From contig DASPTB010000186.1 in the NCBI GenBank assembly GCA_035623615.1, positions 1-13,342 on the forward strand: a stretch of 13,342 nt of DNA, in the 5' to 3' direction. Of the stretch, positions 6,256 to 12,858 are shown one piece after another; position 1 is the first letter of the stretch; each line of letters starts with the position of its first letter. The DNA is from DASPTB01 sp035623615. GTDB taxonomy: Bacteria > Actinomycetota > UBA4738. The position numbers and the translations under genes are program-made. The notes below the pieces were generated by a model, which did not search any database, had not been told where the DNA came from, and saw nothing but the letters and a program-made list of their open reading frames with translations.

Positions 6256-6984
6256 CTACGGGCCCGCGCTCCAGATGATGGTGCAGGCGTTCACGTCCTG
6301 CGGGTCGCCGACCCCCACGCCGGTGGCCGCGGGCGAGACGACCCCGCAGTAGGGCGTGTCGGTCTGGCTCCGGGTGACGAACAGCAGCTGGCGACCGTGC
6401 GCGACGCGGATGCTGATGGAACCGATCTCCGCGGTCTGCGCCGTGTCGAAGACGTAGGTGCTCGGGGCGACCGAGCCCGTCGCGAGCCAGAACCTGTCGT
6501 TCTTCACCTTGAGGTGCTTCTTCCACCAGCGCTGCGCGATGGTGGGCGTGAAGCCGTCGAGGGTGCTGCCATGATGGGTGAAGTAGTTGGACGCGTCGAG
6601 CACCGCCAGGTCGAGGATGAGGCGCGCGTCGAGGTTCATCTGGCGTACCCACCACGCCTGCGCCTTCTGCGGGTTGTTCGTGAGCCACGTCTTGTACGCG
6701 GCGTACTTGTCCTCGGTGGTCATCTTCTTGACGCTGGCGCCGGCCGTATGTTTGAGCCAGTACCCATACATGCCGTTGGGTGCCGGCAGCGCCATGAATT
6801 TGTTGAACCGCGACTGCTCCGTGGAGGCGGGCCGCGCCGCGGTCTTGTGGTGCGATTGACCGAGGAACGCGAACGCGACCCATGCGATCGCGAGGACCGA
6901 GAGCACGCCGAGCCCGATCAGGAGGATCGACTGCATGTCTCCGCGCTCGTCGCGGAATCTCGTGCTGGTGCTCGACAGGCTCAT
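6256..6984 (-). CDS. Uncharacterised membrane-anchored protein with a prepilin-like N-terminus
   Basis: The product has 242 residues. Residues 1-15 are short and charged (ending RDERG), and residues 16-41 (starting DMQSILLIGLGVLSVLAIAW) are a membrane span. The remaining ~200 residues form a soluble Trp/Lys-rich domain outside the membrane, with two cysteines near the end (Cys213, Cys234) that could form a disulfide. The charged-residue-Gly-hydrophobic layout resembles class III prepilin and TadE-like leaders (cleavage after Gly15), but position +5 after that Gly is Ile rather than the usual Glu. A plain signal-anchor is therefore equally possible. I do not recognise the extracytoplasmic domain. 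ATG 6984 is supported by AGGGGG 6 bases upstream; the longer open frame upstream has no Shine-Dalgarno and overlaps the divergent promoter region. It sits near, but not in, the pilus-type operon and on the opposite strand. Confidence 0.65.
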   Translation of the reverse strand: MSLSSTSTRFRDERGDMQSILLIGLGVLSVLAIAWVAFAFLGQSHHKTAARPASTEQSRFNKFMALPAPNGMYGYWLKHTAGASVKKMTTEDKYAAYKTWLTNNPQKAQAWWVRQMNLDARLILDLAVLDASNYFTHHGSTLDGFTPTIAQRWWKKHLKVKNDRFWLATGSVAPSTYVFDTAQTAEIGSISIRVAHGRQLLFVTRSQTDTPYCGVVSPAATGVGVGDPQDVNACTIIWSAGP

Positions 6985-7156
6985 TGGTCGCCCCCTGCGA
7001 GGCCGCCGACGCGGTCCTCCTTGCTCGTATCGGGCGGGCCGGGATGGCGCTTGAGGCCGGTTGGAACGGATCTGGCGGGGGGGGTCTGGACCGACTCCGA
7101 TCCGATTCGCCGGCGCTTCCCCGAGAGGCCGGGAAGCCGGGGGTACGCTGGCGACG
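6985..7156. other. Divergent intergenic region
   Basis: About 170 bases separate two divergently oriented genes. The only clear signals are the purine tract before the 6984 start and the TACGCT box before the 7157 start. A G-rich run (about 7076-7085) is present but has no assigned role. Confidence 0.35.
7144..7149 (+). promoter_or_regulatory. Putative -10 box for leaderless transcription of the DUF2238-like gene
   Basis: TACGCT fits TANNNT and ends 7 bases before ATG 7157. The spacer has no Shine-Dalgarno, as for the other leaderless starts in this window. Confidence 0.5.
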
Positions 7157-7831
7157 ATGAGCACGCCGGGCCCCCCTACGGCCCACGAATCGGTCGCGTC
7201 CGCCGCGCGGGCGCACGCGCCCATGGTGGGGGCGGCGGCGACGGCCTTCCTGGTCTTCGTCGGCGCCGCGGCGATCCGGGGCGATGCGAGCGCCGCCTCC
7301 TACGCGGCCGAGATGCTGCTGCTCTTCTGGTTGGTCCTGGTGGCCGACCGGTCGGTGGGGTTCTCGACCGGGGTGATGTGGTGCCTGGTGGCGTGGGCGA
7401 CGCTGCACATGGCCGGCGGTCTGGTCGTGACCGGGCACGGGCGCGTGCTGTACAACCAGTCGCTCGGCGTCCCGGGCATCCACTACGACCGCCTGGTGCA
7501 TGCGTTCGGGTTCGGCGTCGCGACGGCCGCGTGCTGGCAGGCGCTGCGTCGCTACCCGGCCGAGCCGGTCCCGACGGCGGGATTGATGGTGCTGGCGGCG
7601 CTCGCGGGGATGGGGCTCGGCGCGCTCAACGAGACGGCGGAGTTCCTGATGACGCGCGTGTCCTCGTCGACGAGTATCGGCGGCTACCGCAACACCGGCT
7701 TCGATCTGATCTCGAACACGATCGGCGCGACGGCGGTCGCGACGTGGATCTACGTGCGCGGCCGGTCGGATCGGCCGATGGAAGCATCGGCCGTTCGGGG
7801 CGGGGAGAATCGGCCGGCCGGCGGCGCGTGA
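7157..7831 (+). CDS. DUF2238/YjdF-like integral membrane protein
   Basis: The 224-residue protein has about five to six hydrophobic helices. It carries a pattern seen in the YjdF (DUF2238) family: a YDRLVHAFGFG motif (Asp and His in a helix, about 112-122), an NETAEFL motif (Glu residues, about 157-163), and a later GYRNTGFDLISNTIGA motif (about 175-190) corresponding to the family's DTxxDxxxNxxGA segment. The polar residues buried in the helices suggest a metal or small-molecule site, but no function is established for the family. The start ATG 7157 follows a leaderless-type -10 box; an upstream in-frame extension to 7061 would be Gly/Arg-rich and is unlikely to be translated. The stop codon lies inside the loop of an inverted repeat. 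Confidence 0.7.
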   Translation: MSTPGPPTAHESVASAARAHAPMVGAAATAFLVFVGAAAIRGDASAASYAAEMLLLFWLVLVADRSVGFSTGVMWCLVAWATLHMAGGLVVTGHGRVLYNQSLGVPGIHYDRLVHAFGFGVATAACWQALRRYPAEPVPTAGLMVLAALAGMGLGALNETAEFLMTRVSSSTSIGGYRNTGFDLISNTIGATAVATWIYVRGRSDRPMEASAVRGGENRPAGGA

Positions 7832-7849
7832 ATCTCCCGAACGGCCGAT
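7786..7849. repeat. 14-bp perfect inverted repeat around the end of the DUF2238-like gene
   Basis: ATCGGCCGTTCGGG (7786-7799) is matched by its exact reverse complement CCCGAACGGCCGAT (7836-7849), with a 36-base spacer containing the stop codon 7829-7831. Related CGGCCG-containing copies occur at 7770-7779 (the perfect palindrome ATCGGCCGAT) and 7809-7815. No T-run follows. The right arm ends at the first base of the candidate -35 of the pilus-type operon, so it may be a terminator-like stem or an operator. Confidence 0.5.
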
Positions 7850-7878
7850 TGCCCGCCGCCGCGTTCCTCACGTAGCCT
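7849..7878 (+). promoter_or_regulatory. Candidate promoter of the Tad/Flp operon
   Basis: TTGCCC (7849-7854) and TAGCCT (7873-7878) are separated by 18 bases and match actinobacterial housekeeping promoters reasonably. Transcription from about 7885 would give a leader of roughly 115 bases with a pyrimidine-rich tract (about 7920-7980) and the hairpin described separately. Confidence 0.45.
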
Positions 7879-7963
7879 GACGCGGCTCGATCGACGGTCG
7901 GGAGACCGCAGGACTCGAGCCCTTCCCACGAAGCACCTTCCCGTTCCCCTTTCCTTCCCGCTT

Positions 7964-7993
7964 CCTCATGCCTTCCCCGCCGAGGCATGGAGG
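7964..7993 (+). promoter_or_regulatory. Leader hairpin that would cover the ribosome binding site of the first operon gene
   Basis: CCTCATGCC (7964-7972) can pair with GGCATGGAGG (7984-7993), giving nine base pairs with one bulged G and an 11-base loop. The paired 3' arm contains GGAGG (7989-7993), the Shine-Dalgarno 6 bases before the TTG start at 8000. The fold would therefore hinder initiation. It is a paper prediction without energy calculation. Confidence 0.45.
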
Positions 7994-7999
7994 CGCACG

Positions 8000-9274
8000 T
8001 TGAAGTTGCGAACCGGAAGAGGAAGGGATCGGGGCGAGCCGGGGACGCCGGCGGTCGGAGCGCCAAGCGCTCCGCCGCCGGCCCGGGTCGTCCCGGCGGG
8101 GACCGCGCTCCTGCACCCGAGTCTCACGCGCGTACTCATCGCCGTGAGCGATCTCGCGCTGCACCAGGAGGTGCTCGACTTCCTGGGTCGAGACGGCCGC
8201 GTCGACGTTGTCGCCGCGACCACGGGGGCCGCCGAGATTCCGGCCATCGTCGAGGAGTCCGACATCGACGCGGTCGTCTCCTGCGCCGACCTGGCTCGGG
8301 CCGCGTCCAAGTCCGTCGTTCGGCGCGGGGATGGGAACGGTGGAGGCGTGCCCGACGTGCACGTGGTCGCGGGCGAGCTGACGATCCCGATCCTGCGGCT
8401 CAGCGTCGACGTCGGGGCCCGCGGGGCGTATCGGTGGCCGGAGGAGCGCGAGGAGCTGGCAGACCGCGTCCGTTCGCGCTGGGGCCGAAGGGTCGGAAGC
8501 GGGCGCGGCGCCGGACGGCTCATCGCCGTTGTTCCGACGCGCGGCGGAGCCGGCGGGACGTTCGTGGCGACGCAGCTCGCGGCCTCGATTGCGTCGCGCG
8601 ACATCTCGACCGTTCTGGTGGACGGCGCGCTCCCGTTCGCGGACCTCACGCCCGCCCTGGGCCTTCCCACCGATCCGACGCCAGCGACGATCGCCGACCT
8701 GCGCCCCGTCGTGGGAGAGCTGAACACGCAGCATCTCGCGCACGTACTCCGCAGGCACGAGGCCGGCTTCGACGTGATGCTCGCTCCGGTCGACTCGCAA
8801 TCGGTCGACGGCGAGGGCCCACGACTGGTGCGATCGGTGCTGAAGGCCTTGGTTGCGGAGTTTGACCTCGTAATCGTCCATCTTGCGCGAGGGCTCGACG
8901 AGGTCGGGCTCGCCGCGTCTGGACTCGCCGACGTCTGTCTGCTGGTGACGACGCTCGACCTCTTTTCCCTGTACGGGGCCAGGCGGCTGATCGACCGATT
9001 GGCTCCGGAGGGGGAGGACGACCCTGGCTCCTCGCGGCTGCGGGTCGTGGTGAACCGCGCCGCCCGCGGGAATCTGTCGGGGGACGAGGTGCGACAGGTG
9101 CTTGGGACTCCACCGATGTCGAGAATTCGCGTCGACCCGGCCGTCCCCCGGGCGCAAGCGTGCGGTGAGATCCTCGTCCCCCGGTCGACCAAGGCCGCGC
9201 GGGACGTCGATCGGTTGACCAAGAGCCTGGCCGCCGAGCTCGGGATCTTCGGACGAGCGGGTGTCGCCTCGTGA
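8000..9274 (+). CDS. CpaE/TadZ-like (Ssd-like) ParA/MinD-fold protein with degenerate P-loop
   Basis: The 424-residue product heads the operon. Residues 1-40 are Gly/Pro/Arg-rich. About 44-140 resemble the N-terminal receiver-like domain of CpaE/TadZ (TRVLIAVSDLALHQEVLDFL). About 172-415 are the MinD/ParA-type domain: LIAVVPTRGGAGGTFVATQL, LVDGALPFADLTPALGL, LVIVHLARGLDE. The P-loop reads RGGAGGTF (181-188) instead of KGGxGKTT, so both lysines are lost, and the Walker B aspartate position is His294. ATP hydrolysis is therefore unlikely. TadZ/CpaE proteins place the secretion apparatus at the pole or septum; the mycobacterial relative is called Ssd. The TTG start is chosen because GGAGG lies 6 bases upstream and no better start fits. 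The gene ends in a 1-4 base overlap with the ATPase gene. Confidence 0.85.
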   Translation: MKLRTGRGRDRGEPGTPAVGAPSAPPPARVVPAGTALLHPSLTRVLIAVSDLALHQEVLDFLGRDGRVDVVAATTGAAEIPAIVEESDIDAVVSCADLARAASKSVVRRGDGNGGGVPDVHVVAGELTIPILRLSVDVGARGAYRWPEEREELADRVRSRWGRRVGSGRGAGRLIAVVPTRGGAGGTFVATQLAASIASRDISTVLVDGALPFADLTPALGLPTDPTPATIADLRPVVGELNTQHLAHVLRRHEAGFDVMLAPVDSQSVDGEGPRLVRSVLKALVAEFDLVIVHLARGLDEVGLAASGLADVCLLVTTLDLFSLYGARRLIDRLAPEGEDDPGSSRLRVVVNRAARGNLSGDEVRQVLGTPPMSRIRVDPAVPRAQACGEILVPRSTKAARDVDRLTKSLAAELGIFGRAGVAS

Positions 9275-10662
9275 TGACCATCCCCGCCGACTCGGAGCGC
9301 ATCCGCGACAAGGTGCGCGAACGGTTGCTGAGCGAGGCCGACGGCGAGCGTTTGGATCGCGCGTCGGCCCCCGTTCGTCGGCTGCGGGTTCGCGAGGTCG
9401 CGCTGCGCATCCTCCGAGAGGAGCACGCGATCCTCTCGGCCGCCGCACTGACCGAGTTGGTGAATCAGGTGTCGGACGAAGTCGTCGGCCTCGGCCCCAT
9501 CGAGCGATTGCTCAGGGACCCGGAGGTCAGCGAGGTCATGGTGAACGGGGCCGACGACGTCTACGTGGAGCGGAAGGGGCGGATCGAGAGGGTGCCGGGC
9601 TTGTTTTTTGAGGGGGAGGAGCAAGTCCTGCATCTGATCGAACGGATCGTGACCCCGCTCGGTCTGAGAGTCGACGAGTCGTCACCGTATGTGGACGCCC
9701 GGCTCTCCGACGGTTCGCGGGTGAACGCGATCATCCCGCCCCTTTCGCTCTGCGGTCCCGTCATGACCGTGCGCAAGTTCGCCGTGCGAGCGCTCACCCC
9801 GGAGGATCTGGTCGCGTCGGGAACCCTGACGCGCGACATGGTCGACGTGCTCGCCCGGTGCGTTCGCGCCCGGATGAACATGATCGTGTCCGGCGGAGCC
9901 GGCTCGGGCAAGACGACGTTGCTCAACGTGCTGTCGTCGTTCATCTTCCCGAGTGAGCGGCTCATCACCATCGAGGATGCCGCTGAGCTCCGACTGTCCC
10001 AACCACATGTCATCTCGCTGGAGGCCCGCCCCCCCAACGTGGAGGGGCTCGGAGAGGTCACCGTCCGTGCGCTCGTGCGCAACGCGCTTCGAATGCGCCC
10101 AGACCGGATCCTCGTCGGCGAGGTCCGCGGCGGCGAAGCCCTCGACATGCTGCAGGCCATGAACACCCGGCACGAAGGATCGATGTCGACGGCCCATGCC
10201 AACTCTCCCGGCGATCTCCTCTCCCGTCTCGAGACGATGGCGATGATGTCCGACATCGAGCTTCCCGTCTCGCACGTCCGTGAGCAGATCGCGTCGGCGG
10301 TCGACGTCGTGGTCCACATGGCGCGACTCGCGGACGGACGACGTGCCGTGACCAACGTCGCCTCCGTCGAGGGACTCCGTGACGGTGCGGTGTTGCTGAC
10401 CGACGTCTTCGTTCGGGACCGTCACGGCGCATCCTCGGACGACGGCCGGGGCGGCGCCGGTCGGCAAGGTCGACGGGATGACTGGATGGTGCGTCCGCGG
10501 GGTGGATCGGTCACGGCTCACGCTCCGGGGGACGTGCGTGGCGCATCGTCTGCGGACGCCGGTCAACCGCCTTCGCCGCCTATGTTGCCGAACGAAGCCG
10601 GACCCATGGGCGATTCTCGGTGGTCGGGCAGCCTTCGGCGCCTCGGGGCGCTCGCCGAATGA
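9274..10662 (+). CDS. tadA: Tad/Flp-type secretion ATPase CpaF/TadA
   Basis: The 462-residue hexameric-type ATPase powers export and assembly of pilin subunits at the cytoplasmic face. Its N-terminal helical region (to about 65) is followed by GLGPIERLLRDPEVSEVMVN (72-91) and the RSDGSRVNAI-like strand. Then come Walker A GGAGSGKT (207-214, Lys213), the Asp box TIEDAAEL (232-239), Walker B RILVGEVRGGEA (278-289) and the His box STAHANSP (305-312). All catalytic residues are present. The start is ATG 9274 (TGATG overlap with the preceding stop); GTG 9271 would add one residue. From about residue 385 onward the tail is a Gly/Pro/Asp-rich stretch that does not look like the family's usual C-terminus (TGxxPxFxxxLxxxG); see the finding on a possible frameshift. 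The stop overlaps the tadB ATG by 4 bases. Confidence 0.93.
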   Translation: MTIPADSERIRDKVRERLLSEADGERLDRASAPVRRLRVREVALRILREEHAILSAAALTELVNQVSDEVVGLGPIERLLRDPEVSEVMVNGADDVYVERKGRIERVPGLFFEGEEQVLHLIERIVTPLGLRVDESSPYVDARLSDGSRVNAIIPPLSLCGPVMTVRKFAVRALTPEDLVASGTLTRDMVDVLARCVRARMNMIVSGGAGSGKTTLLNVLSSFIFPSERLITIEDAAELRLSQPHVISLEARPPNVEGLGEVTVRALVRNALRMRPDRILVGEVRGGEALDMLQAMNTRHEGSMSTAHANSPGDLLSRLETMAMMSDIELPVSHVREQIASAVDVVVHMARLADGRRAVTNVASVEGLRDGAVLLTDVFVRDRHGASSDDGRGGAGRQGRRDDWMVRPRGGSVTAHAPGDVRGASSADAGQPPSPPMLPNEAGPMGDSRWSGSLRRLGALAE

Positions 10663-11528
10663 GGTCCTTGTTCGCGACCCTCGCGCTCGGGGCGCTCGCC
10701 GGGCGCTTCTGGCGCCGCGCTCGGCGGAGCGTGGAGGTCGAACGGCTTGCCTCGACCCTCGGCCCAGCCTCACCTGTCGAGGTGGACGCCGGGGCGAACG
10801 ATGCGCTTCCCAGGCCCGCCTCCCTGATCGACGGCTGGGGCGGCCGGCTTGGTGCGCTCGCCGCCCTCTCGGGACTCCTCGCTGCCGTCGTCGGGTTCCT
10901 TCTCGCCGGGCTGCCCGGAGGGGTCGCCGGAGCGGTAGTGGGAGCCGTCCTTCCACGGAGCATTGCTCGAAGGCGCGCGGCTCAGGGGGCCGCAACCGTC
11001 GACCGCCAGGTTGGCGAGTTCGCAGATGCGGTTGCATCCGCGGTGCGCGGGGGTCTCTCCATCTCGCAGGCGGTGGAGTTCGCAGCCGAGGATGCCGAGC
11101 AGCCGATGCGGAAGGCGTGCGTCGCCCTGCTCGGGACCAGGAGGATGGGAACGCCGCTCGCGGACGCGCTCGACGGATTCGCCGAGTCGGTCGGCACCGA
11201 TGAGGCGAAGCTGCTCGCCCTGGTCCTTGGCGTCCATCACCGATCCGGGGGGAACGTCGCAGCGGCGCTGGACGAGATCACTTCGACCATTCGCCACCGC
11301 CTCGAACTTCGTCGTGAGCTCCGCGCGATCACGGCCCAGGGCCGCATCTCCGGTTCCATCCTCGGATTGCTGCCGGTGGCCTTCTTCCTGGTCCTCTCGG
11401 TGACGTCTCGAAGTCAGCTGGAACCCGTCGTGCGCTCGCCCGCGGGAGCGGTGCTCGTGAGCGCGGGGCTCGGCCTCGAAGCACTCGCCTATCTTTGGAT
11501 CAGGCGACTGCTGCGGGTGGACCTGTGA
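10659..11528 (+). CDS. tadB: TadB-like type II secretion F-domain membrane protein
   Basis: The 289-residue inner-membrane platform protein interacts with the CpaF ATPase. It has an N-terminal span (about 1-16), a hydrophobic pair (about 64-98), then the T2SSF cytoplasmic domain (about 117-230; VGEFADAVASAVRGGLSISQ and LGVHHRSGGNVAAALDEI are typical). Two C-terminal spans (about 231-250 and 262-283) close it. ATG 10659 forms an ATGA overlap with the stop of the ATPase gene, which marks translational coupling; an upstream in-frame start at 10620 would only add an Arg/Pro stretch. Length and layout are normal for actinobacterial TadB. Confidence 0.9.
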   Translation: MRSLFATLALGALAGRFWRRARRSVEVERLASTLGPASPVEVDAGANDALPRPASLIDGWGGRLGALAALSGLLAAVVGFLLAGLPGGVAGAVVGAVLPRSIARRRAAQGAATVDRQVGEFADAVASAVRGGLSISQAVEFAAEDAEQPMRKACVALLGTRRMGTPLADALDGFAESVGTDEAKLLALVLGVHHRSGGNVAAALDEITSTIRHRLELRRELRAITAQGRISGSILGLLPVAFFLVLSVTSRSQLEPVVRSPAGAVLVSAGLGLEALAYLWIRRLLRVDL

Positions 11529-12199
11529 CGGGCGATCTGCTGCTGCTGGGCCCGGTCTTCCTTGCGGCGGTCGCGTCGTGGCTCGCGCTCACGGCCTGGT
11601 TCCGGCGCGCGGATGCGCTTGCCCTCCGCCTCGAACGGATCTGCGGACCGACGTCACCCGGACAGGACGAGCGTGGCTCGCCGATCGAGCTGGTCGTCCG
11701 GCGAGCGTTTGCCGGCCGCGTCGCGGTCTCGCGATCTGCGGGGCGGCGGCGCGCCGAGATCGATCGGTGCGCATTGGACTTCGTCGAGCTGCTGCTTGCC
11801 GCGACCGAAGCCGGACTCCCGGCGGCGACTGCCGTGACCCGTGCAGCTGCCATGACCTCGGGCCCGCTCGGAGACGAGCTCCAGGTCGCCGCGGCGCAGA
11901 TCGCTCTCGGGGTCGGCTGGCGCGCGGCGCTGGACCAGACTGTCGCACGGACCGGCTCGGAGCCGCTTCGGCGCCTGATGCGCTCGCTCGCGCGAGCCCA
12001 TCGACTGGGGACCTCCCCGCGTCAATCCCTGCGTTCCATTGCCGGCGAGTTGCGGCTGGAGCGCCGTTCCAAAGCAGAAGAACTCGCGCGGCGAGCCCCG
12101 GTCAAGATGTTGTTCCCCCTCGTCCTCCTCATCCTTCCCGCGTTCCTCCTCCTCACCGTCGGGCCGGTCCTCCTGGCGACCATCCGGTCGCTCCAGTGA
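11525..12199 (+). CDS. tadC: TadC-like type II secretion F-domain membrane protein
   Basis: The 224-residue second platform subunit starts with a membrane span (LLLLGPVFLAAVASWLALTA, about 5-24), continues with a basic linker and a T2SSF domain (about 83-190; LDFVELLLAATEAGLPAATA), and ends in the TadC-typical segment APVKMLFPLVLLILPAFLLL (191-210) before a short tail. It is shorter than many proteobacterial TadC proteins but normal for the actinobacterial short form. The GTG at 11525 makes a GTGA 4-base overlap with the tadB stop. A TTG ten codons earlier is possible but less likely. Confidence 0.88.
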   Translation: MTGDLLLLGPVFLAAVASWLALTAWFRRADALALRLERICGPTSPGQDERGSPIELVVRRAFAGRVAVSRSAGRRRAEIDRCALDFVELLLAATEAGLPAATAVTRAAAMTSGPLGDELQVAAAQIALGVGWRAALDQTVARTGSEPLRRLMRSLARAHRLGTSPRQSLRSIAGELRLERRSKAEELARRAPVKMLFPLVLLILPAFLLLTVGPVLLATIRSLQ

Positions 12200-12215
12200 C
12201 CGGCCAAGGAAAGGG

Positions 12216-12222
12216 AAGGAGG
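12216..12222 (+). promoter_or_regulatory. Strong Shine-Dalgarno of the prepilin gene
   Basis: AAGGAGG with a 6-base spacer to ATG 12229 is the best ribosome binding site in the window. It fits a subunit that has to be made in excess over the machinery encoded around it. Confidence 0.75.
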
Positions 12223-12228
12223 GAGACG

Positions 12229-12462
12229 ATGCTGCGCACGTACGTGTGGATCCACGCGCTGGTGGACGGGCGCCTGCGGTTGCCCCGGATTCGAGCGGGA
12301 AGATTCCGTGAGGAGGAGGGGCAGACGACGGCCGAGTACGCGCTGGTGATTCTCGCGGCGGCCGCGATCGCGATCGTGCTGATCACGTGGGCGAGGTCTT
12401 CGGGCAAGCTGCCCGCGTTCTTCGACCACATCATCGACACGATCACCAGCGGCGCCTCGTAG
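12229..12462 (+). CDS. Flp-type prepilin (major subunit, DUF4244-like)
   Basis: The 77-residue prepilin has a 31-residue basic leader ending REEEG, followed by QTTAEYALVILAAAAIAIVL. Cleavage after Gly31 leaves a 46-residue mature subunit with Glu at +5 and Tyr at +6, the Flp (class IVb) signature. The hydrophobic helix (about 36-54) is followed by a short amphipathic tail ending TITSGAS. It would be the exported fibre subunit moved by the ATPase and TadB/C. The gene lies 29 bases after tadC and is the only one in the run with a strong Shine-Dalgarno. The prepilin peptidase needed to process it is not in the window. Confidence 0.92.
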   Translation: MLRTYVWIHALVDGRLRLPRIRAGRFREEEGQTTAEYALVILAAAAIAIVLITWARSSGKLPAFFDHIIDTITSGAS

Positions 12463-12471
12463 TCGCGCGAG

Positions 12472-12858
12472 GTGGGCTCACGACTGTCCGGAGCCCGCGG
12501 GTCGGCCGCCGTCGAGTTCGCCTTGGTGCTGCCCCTGGTGCTCACCCTCACGCTCGCGTTGCTTCAGCTCGGGCTGCTCGCGAAGGATCAGATGTTGGTC
12601 CAGGAAGCGAGCCGCGCGGGAGCGAGGCAGGCGTCCGTCACCGGGGATGACGCCACGGTGCTGCAAGCCGTGAACGAAGCGGCGGCCGGCCTTGACCTCC
12701 CTTCGGTTTCGATGACCGTGCTGCGCGGTTCGGCCCGGGGCACGCCGGTCACCGTCCAGGTCGCATACGAGGCGCCGATCACGCTGCCGATCGTGGGATG
12801 GTTGCTTCCTGGGGCCGTCCGGCTGACGGCTGCTGCGACCATGCGCCAGGAGACCTGA
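12472..12858 (+). CDS. TadE-like minor pseudopilin
   Basis: The 128-residue protein begins with a short basic leader and the TadE signature RGSAAVEFALVLPLVLTL (about 9-26): cleavage after Gly10 would give Glu at +5 and Phe at +6. A helical stretch with the conserved QEASRAGARQASV segment (44-56) follows, then a small beta-rich extracytoplasmic domain ending VRLTAAATMRQET. TadE-type pseudopilins are minor components of Tad/Flp systems. The GTG start at 12472 lies 9 bases after the prepilin stop and has no good Shine-Dalgarno, so translation is probably coupled. The gene ends in a TGATG overlap with the next. Confidence 0.88.
   Translation: MGSRLSGARGSAAVEFALVLPLVLTLTLALLQLGLLAKDQMLVQEASRAGARQASVTGDDATVLQAVNEAAAGLDLPSVSMTVLRGSARGTPVTVQVAYEAPITLPIVGWLLPGAVRLTAAATMRQET

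Noticed and set aside
7966..9633. Long - strand open frames opposite the CpaE-like and CpaF genes
   Set aside because: They are Ser/Arg/Thr-rich complements of well-recognised genes and have no independent start signals.
7947..12215. Ten-base perfect complementarity between the operon leader (7947-7956) and the prepilin leader (12206-12215)
   Set aside because: Both tracts are low-complexity pyrimidine or purine runs, so a match of this length is expected by chance and does not extend.
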